The notes below the pieces were generated by a model. That model worked only from the letters and a program-made list of their open reading frames with translations, did no database searches and was not told the origin of the DNA. From Chlorops oryzae (Eukaryota > Arthropoda > Insecta > Diptera > Chloropidae), in contig CM035808.1 in assembly GCA_020466095.1 (NCBI GenBank), forward strand, positions 71,665,188 through 71,729,187: a DNA stretch of 64,000 nt, read 5' to 3'. Positions 21,592 to 31,706 of this stretch are shown here, piece after piece. The position numbers and the translations under genes were made by a program. Position 1 is the first letter of the stretch, and each line of letters begins with the position of its first letter.

Positions 21592-22375
21592 AGTTGTGTT
21601 GACTGGTGCAATTGGATCGTTGGTGACTGGTAGCGAGACAACTGAAGCAACGCTTTGGTTCTGTGATAATTTGAAAACGTTCCGCGACTGGAATCTTCAA
21701 AAATTGAGAACATTGGCGTAGAGGGTGATTTCCATTGCACAAGGAACACGATCCTGGTATTTGCTCTTGTGTGTGGAACGCGTAGGTCGATGAAGTTGGC
21801 TGGTTTGCTGATAGAACCGGCGCTTTTACTTCCGTGAAGCTCGAAAGGCGTTCGAAGACTTCATAACGATTGCTGAGAAACTCGTTCATCTGTTTCCAAG
21901 TCGGCAGCTCTCGATGCGATGAAAGCGACTGCTCCCAATGTGCGATCGTAAAGGCTGGCAGGCGGCTGGAGCAAATATGGACGAGCATGGCATCAAAAAA
22001 ATCGGCAACTCCTTGACTTTTCGTCAGGGTGATACAACCGTTGACCGTCGTTTGTATTTTCAAAATTCCCTCGCTGGTTTCGTTTTCAATAGGCGGCAGA
22101 TCGAACAAGGTTTTTAATTGATGATCGATTAAAATGCGCTTGTTCTCGTAGCGCGTCTTGAGAGCCTCCCAGGCATGGATAAAATTCGAGCCGCATAATG
22201 GATATCCTTTAACAATCGCAGCTGCGGCGCCTGTCGTTTTGTAATGCAGATAGTAGAGCTTATGTACGGGTGGCAACTTTGGATTGTTGATGTATAAGGC
22301 TGTGAACATATCACGAAACGCTGGCCACTCATTGTACCCTCCGGAAAAATTCGAACTGCTGGATGACGAATGCAC
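21281..22375 (-). CDS. BEL-1 gag, duplicated downstream copy, N-terminus missing
   Basis: Same protein as the gag at 23233-24699 from NFSGGYNEWPAF on, but its first about 130 residues are replaced by a few serine codons made at the duplication junction. It has the BEL gag domain (RDMFTALYINN, VKGYPLCG) and CysHis zinc-binding motifs (CSLCNGNHPLRQC, CFSCLATSHQRSNC, CAKCQQRHHTLLH). It ends out of frame with protease after the homopolymer. Confidence 0.8.
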   Translation of the reverse strand: MHSSSSSSNFSGGYNEWPAFRDMFTALYINNPKLPPVHKLYYLHYKTTGAAAAIVKGYPLCGSNFIHAWEALKTRYENKRILIDHQLKTLFDLPPIENETSEGILKIQTTVNGCITLTKSQGVADFFDAMLVHICSSRLPAFTIAHWEQSLSSHRELPTWKQMNEFLSNRYEVFERLSSFTEVKAPVLSANQPTSSTYAFHTQEQIPGSCSLCNGNHPLRQCSQFLKIPVAERFQIITEPKRCFSCLATSHQRSNCTSQHNCAKCQQRHHTLLHVSSAAATPDNKVSAPPPPPPPPAPIDISPGDGHVFDEPTAAFSCATRGFELREHPLPVTGTHTRLHQPDSGVFANGSSAFRSRFAKEISY

Positions 22376-23432
22376 AGCTGATCATACGAAGGACCAGATA
22401 CGCTTGCAGCACCGCTCGAACATAAACCACATCGTTCAGCGATAAGGAGGAAAAGGTCTTTTGGATAGCGTTGAAAACGATTCGTATCTTCGTGGATATA
22501 CTCTCGGGCTTGATCACTGAATTAAAGGTGTCGCGCATAAGTGGCTGCCGTGCGAGCCTTTTCTTCAAGCTCCTGTATTGCGTCAGCGCTCCAAATCGCG
22601 ACGAGTCCAAGCAATGAGTGGCTTTAGAAAATTCGATCTTAAACGGTGGACGCACAACGGGCCTACCATCCGAATTTCTAGATGTGATTTGCGAATATAT
22701 TTTTTCGCAATAGATGTCCTCCGGAAGAGGGACAGGCGAGGCTGAAACTTCCTCTTGTTCTGCAAATGATTTGAGTGACTCGTGAAGTGACTCCTGGTGG
22801 TCTCCGGAGGAAACTTGCATCGTAAACGCTCCGATGGATTCGCTGGCGATTGGCCCACTCAAATACCATCCGAATATTGAATTTTGGGCAATAAGGCTTC
22901 CTCCGACATTCATCTTGACGCGAGGCCGCAGTAATTTCGGCATGATATCAGACCCGATGACCATATCGATGCGGGCTGGATTCATAAACCGGGGATCGGC
23001 GAGCTCCAACGATGAGATCTCGTAAGGATCCATATTGGAGACCCTTTTGGCCGGAATCCAATTGGTCAATTTCGGCAACACCACGGCGTCGATTTCTTCC
23101 TTGAACGAAGAACGAGGCGAGTCGAGCGTGATGGTGCATTTCTTTTTCGCGATTTGGGTGCATTGGCCACCCATGCCAGAGACGTTGCAGATTTTATGAG
23201 CCGTTGGCAAATTCAAATGCAGCTGCAGTCGATCAGTAAGAAATTTCCTTTGCGAACCTTGATCTAAAAGCGCTCGAACCGTTGGCAAAAACGCCTGAGT
23301 CTGGCTGATGGAGACGGGTGTGGGTGCCTGTGACGGGGAGGGGATGCTCACGGAGCTCAAAGCCTCTGGTTGCGCACGAAAATGCGGCGGTTGGCTCGTC
23401 GAAAACATGCCCATCTCCGGGGGAGATGTCAA

Positions 23433-23465
<33 letters not shown>

Positions 23466-23540
23466 AGACTTTGTTGTCCGGTGTTGCAGCCGCGCTCGAA
23501 ACATGCAACAAAGTGTGATGTCGTTGTTGGCACTTCGCAC
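22329..23540 (-). CDS. BEL-1 protease frame, upstream copy
   Basis: Same protease domain as 20185-21591: LDQGSQRKFL, NVSGMGGQ, VIGSDIMPKLL and the SSLSLNDVV start of RT. It ends at the duplication junction, where the frame stops soon after QQF. Its start lies upstream of the homopolymer, in a frame different from gag. The BEL/Pao protease normally follows gag in one polyprotein, so a one-base change in the run would join the two. Confidence 0.78.
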
Positions 23541-24699
23541 AGTTGTGTTGACTGGTGCAATTGGATCGTTGGTGACTGGTAGCGAGACAACTGAAGCAAC
23601 GCTTTGGTTCTGTGATAATTTGAAAACGTTCCGCGACTGGAATCTTCAAAAATTGAGAACATTGGCGTAGAGGGTGATTTCCATTGCACAAGGAACACGA
23701 TCCTGGTATTTGCTCTTGTGTGTGGAACGCGTAGGTCGATGAAGTTGGCTGGTTTGCTGATAGAACCGGCGCTTTTACTTCCGTGAAGCTCGAAAGGCGT
23801 TCGAAGACTTCATAACGATTGCTGAGAAACTCGTTCATCTGTTTCCAAGTCGGCAGCTCTCGATGCGATGAAAGCGACTGCTCCCAATGTGCGATCGTAA
23901 AGGCTGGCAGGCGGCTGGAGCAAATATGGACGAGCATGGCATCAAAAAAATCGGCAACTCCTTGACTTTTCGTCAGGGTGATACAACCGTTGACCGTCGT
24001 TTGTATTTTCAAAATTCCCTCGCTGGTTTCGTTTTCAATAGGCGGCAGATCGAACAAGGTTTTTAATTGATGATCGATTAAAATGCGCTTGTTCTCGTAG
24101 CGCGTCTTGAGAGCCTCCCAGGCATGGATAAAATTCGAGCCGCATAATGGATATCCTTTAACAATCGCAGCTGCGGCGCCTGTCGTTTTGTAATGCAGAT
24201 AGTAGAGCTTATGTACGGGTGGCAACTTTGGATTGTTGATGTATAAGGCTGTGAACATATCACGAAACGCTGGCCACTCATTGTACCCTCCGGAAAAATT
24301 CGCGACGTCACAAGGGGGCACTCGAATAAAATTACCTTCTGGCGGCATCTCAGCATATTGGGGAGGCGCCCGTGAGCTGGATAATGGTGGATGTGCGTGG
24401 GAATGCATCCGTAACATATCCTTCAGCTGCGCTCGAGCAGTAACATGGAGATCGCAACATTCATTATAAGTAACTAGAGCACTGGCGGCAACCTCAGCAG
24501 TCCATTCGTCATGTGCGAGAGCGCGGCTGTAAGTCTCTTGAACACGTTGCCAACAAGAGTCAGTTGCCTCAATTTTAACTTCCATGAGCGACTCGGTTTG
24601 ATTCAAGGGATTGGGGCGCATAATCACATTGCAGTAGCTCTTATGCTGCTCCACCGCATCATTGAATTGTAAATTGAAAGCCATTTTGGAAGCGAACAT
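23233..24699 (-). CDS. BEL-1 gag
   Basis: 488 residues, starting MFASKMAFNLQFNDAV. Order: an N-terminal helical region with a conserved WQRVQETYSRAL; the BEL/Pao gag domain (DUF1759-type) with FSGGYNEWPAFRDMF, LPPVHKLYYLHYKTTG and FDLPPIENE; then three Cys/His motifs near residues 350-420 that would bind nucleic acid; then a proline tract from the poly-C run. No stop occurs inside. After the run it reads about 60 residues in the wrong frame. This is the only gag copy in the window with its natural start. Confidence 0.88.
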
Positions 24700-25784
24700 G
24701 AAACGTTAACACAGAGCTCAAGCAACGCGATTCCGGAGTGAAAAAAAAACGAAAAAATATTTAATAATATTTCAGCAAAATTAACGAATATACTCGCCCA
24801 CGCTTGAATTTAATTTTACCAAACGCAAAAATATCGATGGTAATCTGGATGTACTAGGCTTTGTCGGGTGCGGAAGAGACCGGTCGCAGGGCACGGTGAT
24901 GATCGATGTCGTCTGAGCACCTTCAAGTCAGCCGTGATAAAGAAATAAACAAATTGGAGAAAATATATGCAACCGTGGCAGCGAATCCTCAATGATTCCT
25001 GCGCTTCGCAACACCTCCTCAAGACTCCTGGTACTCCGAATCCAATGTTAAAAAATTCCAAATTATTTAAGAAATTCCAGTAAGAAAATATAGGTCAAAT
25101 TCAATTGATTTGTTAGAAATTAAAGTTTTTTAACCGATTCGCAAAGTCGATGTGATGCACGTAACTCAAAAACAGCGAGCAGGCAGAGCGCAGGCAGAGC
25201 GACGGATCGTATGTATGAGGCCGTGTGTTCTAATTAAGTTCACCCACGTTCACTCGAACAGGCAATACGCGATCAACTTCTATGTTCGAAGTTCGATGCA
25301 ACGCACAGCGTTAGAACTGACCTACGCAACACAATGCACGTATGCCCTATGCGTTTATGCAGATGGCCTGGCTCGCTGTCTGCTGGCCTTGAATTCGTAT
25401 GAAATTTCGATGAAAAAACCAAAGTCGAGACACGGTTTCGCTGCGTGTCCAGAAACCAAAAGCAACAAAAGAAAGGAGAAAAAATCGCAACTCGTCCTCA
25501 AAGAGGAACGAGAAAACCAAATGCTGCTGTGTTTGTTGTTTTGCACTATCGGCTGTGCACAAAAACCACTACCAAACGACGCACGGGTGTGCAAGTGAGA
25601 CAGATGATTGATATCGAGGAGGAAAGAGTTTGTCCCGCCGTTACGTTGTAATGCGTGACACGCGCTTTGATCTTGTCGTGCCCTTGAATTTTCACTAGGG
25701 CAAACAGAGGTCAAAGGCGACGTGCACGTGCCGGACTTTTTCGACTCTTTCTTACTATTATGGTCCACCAGAACCTATTCCAGG
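24700..25784 (-). other. BEL-1 leader
   Basis: About 1.1 kb between the 5' LTR and gag. It holds frames of up to about 148 codons on both strands, none with a recognised domain. It should contain the packaging signal. The repeated AGGCAGAGCG near 25185-25200 is a short direct repeat. Confidence 0.6.
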
Positions 25785-25802
25785 CTCCTGGCAGGATCGC
25801 CA
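25785..25802 (-). other. BEL-1 primer-binding site
   Basis: On the minus strand TGGCGATCCTGCCAGGAG follows the LTR after three T residues. BEL-2 has the related TGGCGATCCTGCGAGG at 46753-46768. I do not assign the tRNA. Confidence 0.7.
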
Positions 25803-25805
25803 AAA

Positions 25806-26258
25806 TGTCTGATTTCAGACTAAAGAGGACGTACCTGGTACTCCGCTGCTGACCCTGGGGGATGCCGGGTACGTCAATTTATATGTCGGTTCGCGCGACG
25901 ATAATTCAAGTTTAGTTTTGATGTTTAAGAAAAAATTTAAGTTTTTTTTATTTTGTTTATTAATTCAAATCATATTTTGGTTTTATTTTTGATTTTAACT
26001 CCAATCACTCCACCTTTTGATTTTTAATTACGTTTTAAGTTGGGATTTTTTTTCTTTTAATTTTAACGTTTTTGCCGACGCGTGAGCGAGTTGTTAACGC
26101 GAAGAGACTTTTTCGACAGTGAAGAGGGCAGCGCACAGTGCTCCCAGGCAGCGCTGCCAGTTAGCGCAGTCGAACGCGAAAAGGGTACTCACTAAGTTTG
26201 GTTATTTTGCCTTTCTTTAAAGTCCCGGCCTCAAAGTGGCTACGGCGAAAAACCAACA
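25806..26258 (-). repeat. BEL-1 5' LTR
   Basis: 453 bp, closely matching 19706-20160. On the minus strand it begins TGTTGGTTTTTCGCCG and ends in TCAGACA. It is flanked outside by the GTGCG target duplication (26259-26263). Confidence 0.92.
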
Positions 26259-26437
26259 GTGCGCATCGCAGATACATTCTTATAATAAACTTTTAGCCTA
26301 GAGGAACACTCTCTTCTTTCATGCGTACTATTTTCGCTATGCAGATCAGCGCAATCATTAACTGTTAGGTAGTTTGCTGCTGTTCTGTTTGTTTTTGAAA
26401 AAAACGAAACGCTCGCACTCTTACTTCTGCTGGCCAA
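26259..26437 (-). pseudogene. LINE-2 ORF2 start, cut by BEL-1
   Basis: Minus-strand frame ending LKVYYKNVSAMRT at the BEL-1 insertion point. Joined to 19705 it reads on with KANAF and then the endonuclease, the usual N-terminus of such ORF2 proteins (a YYQNVRGLRTK-like motif). It overlaps the end of ORF1. Confidence 0.8.
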
Positions 26438-27580
26438 AGAGAAGGCACCAAGAGCTTGTCATAAAGCGAAGAAGTAACACCGACCTTAAAATTTACTCTT
26501 TTGAGAGAATCAAGTGATGCATCTTTTTTAACAAGCTTATAGCAAGAGAGATGTTTCATATCAATAAACATATGCTTGTTTATATATTTAATGATATCGT
26601 CTTCACACACAGACGGCAGAAACGAAGAGAGGTGCAGCCACTTCTTACGAGCAGCAACTTCCAATTCGCAGTTATCATTGGCACCAACAACTATAGCATT
26701 TCTATTTCTCTTACGATTTCTCACTTCTGTCCACCGTGTAGGCAGAGCACTAGAGAGTGCAGCGATAGAATTATAGCGAGTATCAGAATCTTCGGTAAGG
26801 TTATTAACTACGATTTCCGATGATAGCCCGATCGTAACCAAATCTTCACCAGAGCACACAGAAAAATTTTCCCGAAGAGATTCAGAGACACCATCTATTA
26901 GGTGAGTAGCAGCAGCCGGAGCAGTCCAAGCATAATCACTTCTCGCACCTGATAAGCCCACGACTTCAGTGTCAGAAACCGGTTTATTGTGCATAATAGT
27001 ATTGGAAGAGATGTTTGAAGACGTGTTTGTAGAGCAATTGGAGACCGTAGTTGAGACCGCAGGCAACCTAGCGGAGATATTAGCTGCATTAGAACTGATA
27101 TCTGTTGACTTTTTTAAGACCAGGCGCCCAGGCATTTTCGCTGCATTACATTTTCACTGATGGACTATTTGAACTCAAGCACCGTGCATCAGTAATTTTT
27201 GCAGTAGCAGAGCGAGTTAATCTAGCGTTGTTGGTAGCTGTAGGCCGAGAACTTTTTTGAGCATTAGTATGCGGAGAGTTTGCGTTAACCGTTTTAGAAA
27301 CCGAAGACGATTGACTCTTAGGCATTGTGTCCGATGATCCGTTGCGCTTCTCAAAATAAATTGAGACTTTACTATTGAGATTTTTTAACTCCGATGCTAT
27401 TTCAAGTAGAATGTTTGCACTATTCAGGCAGACGTTTCAGATGAACTTAATATTTCGAGAGTTTAAAATTAGATCAAGCTCGTTATCACTTATTTCCACA
27501 CAAGAGGCGTGATAAAGCGAATTGCAATGTAAATACTGTAACTTGGGATCGCCCCGACGACATAGCGAGCAAAGCGACAT
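26365..27580 (-). pseudogene. LINE-2 ORF1 with degenerate PHD-like finger
   Basis: The start is taken as the ATG at 27580: CSLCRRGDPK...LHCNSLYHASC gives C-X2-C-X11-C-X4-H-X2-C, a PHD finger pattern in which the third ligand position is Tyr. A stop follows at about 27441; another frame continues through a Ser/Thr-rich linker. The long C-terminal frame 27135-26365 has WTEVRNRKRNRN, KKWLHLSSFLPS, VNFKVGV and LWPAEVRVRAFRF, the ORF1 C-terminal domain. PHD fingers are known in ORF1 of CR1-like LINEs. The role is RNA binding and RNP formation. Confidence 0.72.
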
Positions 27581-27590
27581 GACAACCGAT

Positions 27591-28334
27591 GTTAACCACA
27601 GTCAGAGGAACACTGCTTTGCAGGCTTTCTGGTATTTATGGACATGAAGACGGGCTAAAGTGTCAGAAAAACACCAATATACCCAAAGCAGAAAGGCACA
27701 TGCCACCGGAGACATTAATAATCTGCACATATTGCTCACGGCTAGGACATACTATGAAAAATTGTGAGGAAAAGCAAAGTAGCTTTTACTGCGAGCGTTG
27801 TCAAGTAAGAGGACACAGTACGAATAATTTTTGCTTTCAAGACAATGCACGCCAGACAGAAATTCAACAGGCAACACAGCACACGAAAAAATACAGCGAG
27901 AAACGATACTGCCAATAATCGTAACAACAATTATCCAGAGATTCAATGCTACAATTGCCAAAGATTGGGGCACATCTCTAGAAACTGTCCTGAGCAACAA
28001 AAAAATTCGGGAAACACACGACGCCCCAGTCTTAGCCAACAGACTGGAATGCCCAAATAGGTAACGAAAAAAGGCCCCTTGTATAAAACATAAATCAAAT
28101 ATGAATATAAAACGAAAAATCCGGGCAGATTCCACAAAGAATAAAAAGAATAACAAAGAACCAAGATTTACGGAGAAAAAGAAACTCAACAATCAAATGG
28201 AATCAGAATTAAGAAAACTAATGGAAATAGAGTTCGGCAACAATTTAGAGGAAACCCGAAAAAAGGAAACAAAAAATGCGAAGAAAAGAGTTTCGTTTAA
28301 CAACAAAATACGGGTTCACGCTTATTCGGTGTAG
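27591..28334 (+). pseudogene. gypsy-A gag 3' part with zinc knuckles
   Basis: Continuation of gag after LINE-2. Knuckles in order: a degenerate one (CRLSGIYGHEDGLKC, second Cys now Ser), CTYCSRLGHTMKNC, CERCQVRGHSTNNF (incomplete), and, in another frame, CYNCQRLGHISRNC. A Lys/Glu-rich stretch follows (28101-28334). Frame changes occur near 27900 and 28060. It would package genomic RNA. Confidence 0.82.
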
Positions 28335-28346
28335 GAAACAGAAAAG

Positions 28347-29141
28347 ATGGAGCCCTTCAAAATCAATCAATGTCAAGATAAACGCACTGAACAAAGGAGT
28401 TTTACGGAGAACTATTTTTGCGAATGGTTTTGTATACTAATTTTGTTGTTAATAAGAATATGGAAACAATTATTACTAGTAAAATCAAAAGGAGGAAAAA
28501 TAGTTATCAAAGAGGTTAATAAACTCATAATGTACGCTTCATCGAATGCACCACAAGAGGATGCTTACATAGAAATACCCTGTGGACAGGCTATCAATGG
28601 GAAGGTCATCTTATTGGTTTATTCAGGAGCGGATACGAGTTTAGTAAAGAGAGAGGCACTAACTAAAAATGCACTTATAAACGACGATGAAAAGAAATTT
28701 TTAAGAGGAGCATTCGGAGGCGATACGCGTACTATGGGATCAATAAATATTCAGCATGGATAAAATCCGGAACTACAATTTAAATAACATGTGGTGCAAT
28801 ACAATAGCACTCTGTCAGCAGATGGACTCCTCGGGCGAGACATGCTCTGGAATAGAACTACTATGGACACGATTAAGAAAAAATTGCCCTTTAAGATGAA
28901 AGGCAGTCAGACATCAACACTACCTCTAACTTCGTTGAGACAAGGGCCACGGATTTGTATAGCAGCGACTGTCACAATCCCACCCCGAACGGTCAGAATA
29001 ATCCCAGTTGACACTGGGCTACTGACAGACGAGTTAGTGGTATATAAGATGGAGGTATATCCAAAGATATGGAATCGGATATATTTCAGTATTAAACGCC
29101 TCAGAAGTAAAAGCGAGATCAGAAAGAGGAAAAGGGCTTAG
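28347..29141 (+). pseudogene. gypsy-A protease region, active-site Asp lost
   Basis: Retroviral-type aspartic protease: ILLVYSGADTSLV near 28610 stands where LVDSGA is expected, so the catalytic Asp is Tyr. A stop at 28761 breaks the frame. Then DGLLGRDMLW near 28812, the typical end of gypsy proteases, follows in a frame running to 29141 and then stops. It cannot be active as written. Confidence 0.8.
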
Positions 29142-29233
29142 AATTTTGTCTCTTCGAAAACTATCGACAACAGGAGTATTCAACGATAAACGTATGCGAA
29201 GATAGTCAGCTGGATGAAAGATTAAATACGATA

Positions 29234-30322
29234 ATGAACACTTTGCGTTTAGATCACACCCTGAATGAGGAAGAACGACATTCCCTTCTTGCAATATGCA
29301 AGGACAAGGATGTGTTCCATATAAAAGGGGATGCACTGAGCGACAAAAATGTGCTCAAGCACGAAATACCGACGGAAACCGGAAAATCACCAGTAAAAAT
29401 CAGTCAGTATCACCTTCCCGAGGCTCATAAAACAGAGATTAACAAAGAGGTCGAAGAAATGTGGGAGCAAGGAATCATAGCTCCGAGCAAATCTCCTTGG
29501 AACGCCCCAATCATTTTGGTACCAAAAAAGGCAGGTGCAGATGGTCAAAAGAAATGGCGATTAGTAGTAGAATTTCGGAAATTCAATGAGCAGACAATAA
29601 AACAAGTATTCCCAGTACCACGAATTGATGAAATTGTCGATCAGGTGGTTTGCAGCAGGTATTTTACAACTTTGGATTTGGCAAGCGGATGTCATCAGGT
29701 ACTTTTGGATGAAATTGACAGAGAGGAAACTGCATTTAGCACAGGAATGGGACTCTTTGAGTTCGTACGAATGCCATTCGGACTAACTGGAGCCCAGCAA
29801 CATTTCAGAGAATAATGAACAATGTGTTAACTGGTCTACAAGTGGTCGACTGTTTCGTGTATTTGGATGATATTTTCATCTACGGAAGAAATTTGACCGA
29901 ACATGAAATACGCTTGAGAAGTGTGTTGCATGTATTAGGAGAAAATCAACTTAAAATTCAAACAGATAAATGTCAATTTTTGCGAAGAGAAGTAGTTTAT
30001 TTGGGGCATACGTGCTCAGAACAAGGCGTACTGCCGGATCCTGGGAAACTAGAATGCGTAAAAAATTTTCCAATTCCCAAGAATAAAAAAGGCTTGCAAG
30101 CATTTTTGGGATAAGCAAACTATTATAGGAGATTTATTCCCAATGCCGCGGAATTACTACTTCCACTAACAGCTTTACTAAAACTGGATGTTGAATTTGT
30201 TTGGACAAATGACTGTCAGAAGTCAGTGGAAGCTCCGAAAGAAGCAATAAGAAACCCACCGCCTTTGAAATATGCTGATTTTTCGAAACCATTCATACTG
30301 ACGACGGATGCAAGCAACGATG
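29234..30322 (+). pseudogene. gypsy-A reverse transcriptase
   Basis: RT motifs: ISQYHLPEAHK, SPWNAPIILVPKK, WRLVVEFRKFN, FTTLDLASGCHQV (motif A Asp), FVRMPFGLTGAQQ; a frameshift near 29813; the catalytic YLDD near 29868; CQFLRREVVYLGH and LQAFLG; a stop at 30112; then YYRRFIPNAAELLLPL and ILTTDASND, the start of RNase H. The sequence then meets the solo LTR at 30323. It belongs to the 17.6/297/gypsy type. Confidence 0.88.
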
Positions 30323-31318
30323 TGTTGTGAGTCACGAAGTCACACGGCGTAACGCTGCCAGCAGTGGCGTCAGCGGCACGCTATCAGCGCTAATCCAAAA
30401 GCAGTGCAATAAATAATGCAGCATAAACAAATGCAACGGCACCACTTCAACTCGACACCTAACACCTCCAACAACAACAGCACGAGCGAGCATGAAATCG
30501 AACGCCTCAACAAAACAACAACGGTCGGCGTTCGAAGTCAAAGAAAGAGACACTGTTACCGGAGACGGCAACAACAACACGGGCTCGTAATTACAAACAG
30601 ACCGTTGATGTCAATGTCAACCGAGAATCGATCGTTCAAGGCCATCGATCGAAAGGGAAAGCAGGCAGACGAAAGGCGAAAGAACACGAGCCGCGGAATC
30701 AGCATGTGGACTACACACAAACAAGGGATGGTCGCGGCATGCGTTTGCTTGTTCGTTTTACATTTCGTTCTCTACGTCTTTTGTGTGTGCACTTGGCTTG
30801 CATTAAACCGTACATATGTCGAATGAGTTTGGAGTGATCGGCATATTTAGCTGAATGTCAATATATGACATGACGATTAAATAGAAGACAACGGCACTTA
30901 TGCAATCGCCGAAAAAGACGAAATGCAGAATAGACGGTGACCAAGGGACGCTTGCGGGGAGGTTAGCTGAAGAAGAAACCTATGACGCTAGCAACTATCA
31001 ATATTGCGAACGGATCAATATTTGACTATAAAAGCGAAGTTCGATGGACAAAAGGGGACTTATCACCGATTGGCACTCCGAGTATTAAGAAGATCTCAAC
31101 TTTGGCGCACCTACTTACGAGCCAGGACGACAAAGTGTGGATCTCAGTGTTATCTAGGGAATCAGGGCAGTAAAGTAAGATAGAGTAGAAACATTAAAAA
31201 GACTTTATTAAATAAACACTTATTATAACGGAATAAAGTCAGTGTTTTATTTGGAATAAATACGGAGTCCTTATTGGACTTCTACGAAAGGTCCTTTTCT
31301 CCCCAAACACACACAACA
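30323..31318 (+). mobile_element. solo LTR (LTR-B) in gypsy-A pol
   Basis: 996 bp from TGTTGTGAGTC to CACACAACA, flanked by a 4-bp duplication GATG (30319-30322 and 31319-31322), as for gypsy integrases. It has TATAAAAG at about 31026 and AATAAA-type signals near 31200-31255. Its 3' third resembles LTR-A (CTCAACTTTGGCGCACCTACT against CTCAACTTTAGCGCACCTAATC). There is no primer site or internal region, so it is a solo LTR. The 136-codon frame inside (30416-30826) has no recognised domain. Confidence 0.85.
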
Positions 31319-31706
31319 GATGCATTGCGAAAAAGAATTTCTCGCAATTGTCTGGTCGACAAAGAATTTCAGGTGTTATCTTTTAGGACGACCATTCACC
31401 GTTTTTACAAACCATAAACCGCTAAAATGTATTGCAAATTTGAAGGACCCAACATCACGATTGGCCCGATTCGGCCATAAACTGTCTGAATATAATTTTG
31501 AAATTTGCTACAAATCCGGAAAAACAAATTTAAATGCGGATGCACTAAGTAGACTACCATATACCGAAAACTGCATATCAGTCGTAACTAGAGCACAAAA
31601 GAAGGCAACAAAAGACAACCACACAGAGAAGATCGTGATAGAAAATACCATAACACAACAAATAAACGAAGCGGCAGCAGAAACTGAGGACATGGCAACC
31701 TTTTAA
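31319..31706 (+). pseudogene. gypsy-A RNase H C-terminal part
   Basis: Reads HCEKEFLAIVWSTKNFRCYLLG, then FTVFTNHKPLKC, LARFGHKLSEYNFE and NLNADALSRLP. These are RNase H and connection motifs of gypsy pol. The middle of RNase H, about 40 codons between TDASND and HCEKE, is missing exactly where the solo LTR sits. Confidence 0.88.

Larger units (their letters stand above)
20402..24302 (-). repeat. 1.95-kb tandem duplication within BEL-1
   Basis: 20402-22353 and 22354-24302 are the same gag-pro-RT-start block, offset by 1952 bp. The only difference I see is in the G run (32 bases including one C at 21482-21513, against 29 at 23434-23462), giving offset 1949 beyond it. The shared bases at the junctions are just TCG. 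The result is gag-pro-gag-pro in one element. Confidence 0.93.
19706..26258 (-). mobile_element. BEL-1: BEL/Pao element, internally deleted and duplicated
   Basis: LTRs at 19706-20160 and 25806-26258 flank gag-pro on the minus strand. A 5-bp target duplication GTGCG lies at 19701-19705 and 26259-26263, as typical of BEL/Pao. The element keeps the primer site, leader, gag and protease. RT is cut just after its N-terminal region, and RNase H and integrase are absent, so it is non-autonomous. A 1.95-kb block of gag-pro is present twice. The insertion lies in the first codons of LINE-2 ORF2. Confidence 0.95.
15443..27590 (-). mobile_element. LINE-2: Jockey/CR1-type element with mariner and BEL insertions
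   Basis: On the minus strand the parts run: ORF1 with a PHD-like finger (27580 to 26365), start of ORF2 (about 26437 to 26259), [BEL-1], endonuclease N-part (19705 to 19368), [mariner], endonuclease middle (16622 down), RT with FADD, and an (AAAT)n tail ending at 15443. The protein reads on sensibly across BEL-1 and, with one base of frame slip, across the mariner. PHD fingers are known in ORF1 of CR1-like LINEs, and the RT motifs fit. Between endonuclease and RT a stretch is deleted. Confidence 0.82.

Noticed and set aside
21356..21721. Glycine-rich frames over the G run on the plus strand
   Set aside because: They are the complement of BEL-1 gag-pro; the glycine tract is only the homopolymer read on the wrong strand.
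25152..25598. 148-codon plus-strand frame (and a 137-codon frame opposite) in the BEL-1 leader
   Set aside because: No domain, no homology I recognise, and it lies antisense in a retroelement leader; most likely chance.
30416..30826. 136-codon frame inside the solo LTR
   Set aside because: Low-complexity Asn/Thr/Gln-rich start from CAA repeats and no counterpart in the other LTRs.
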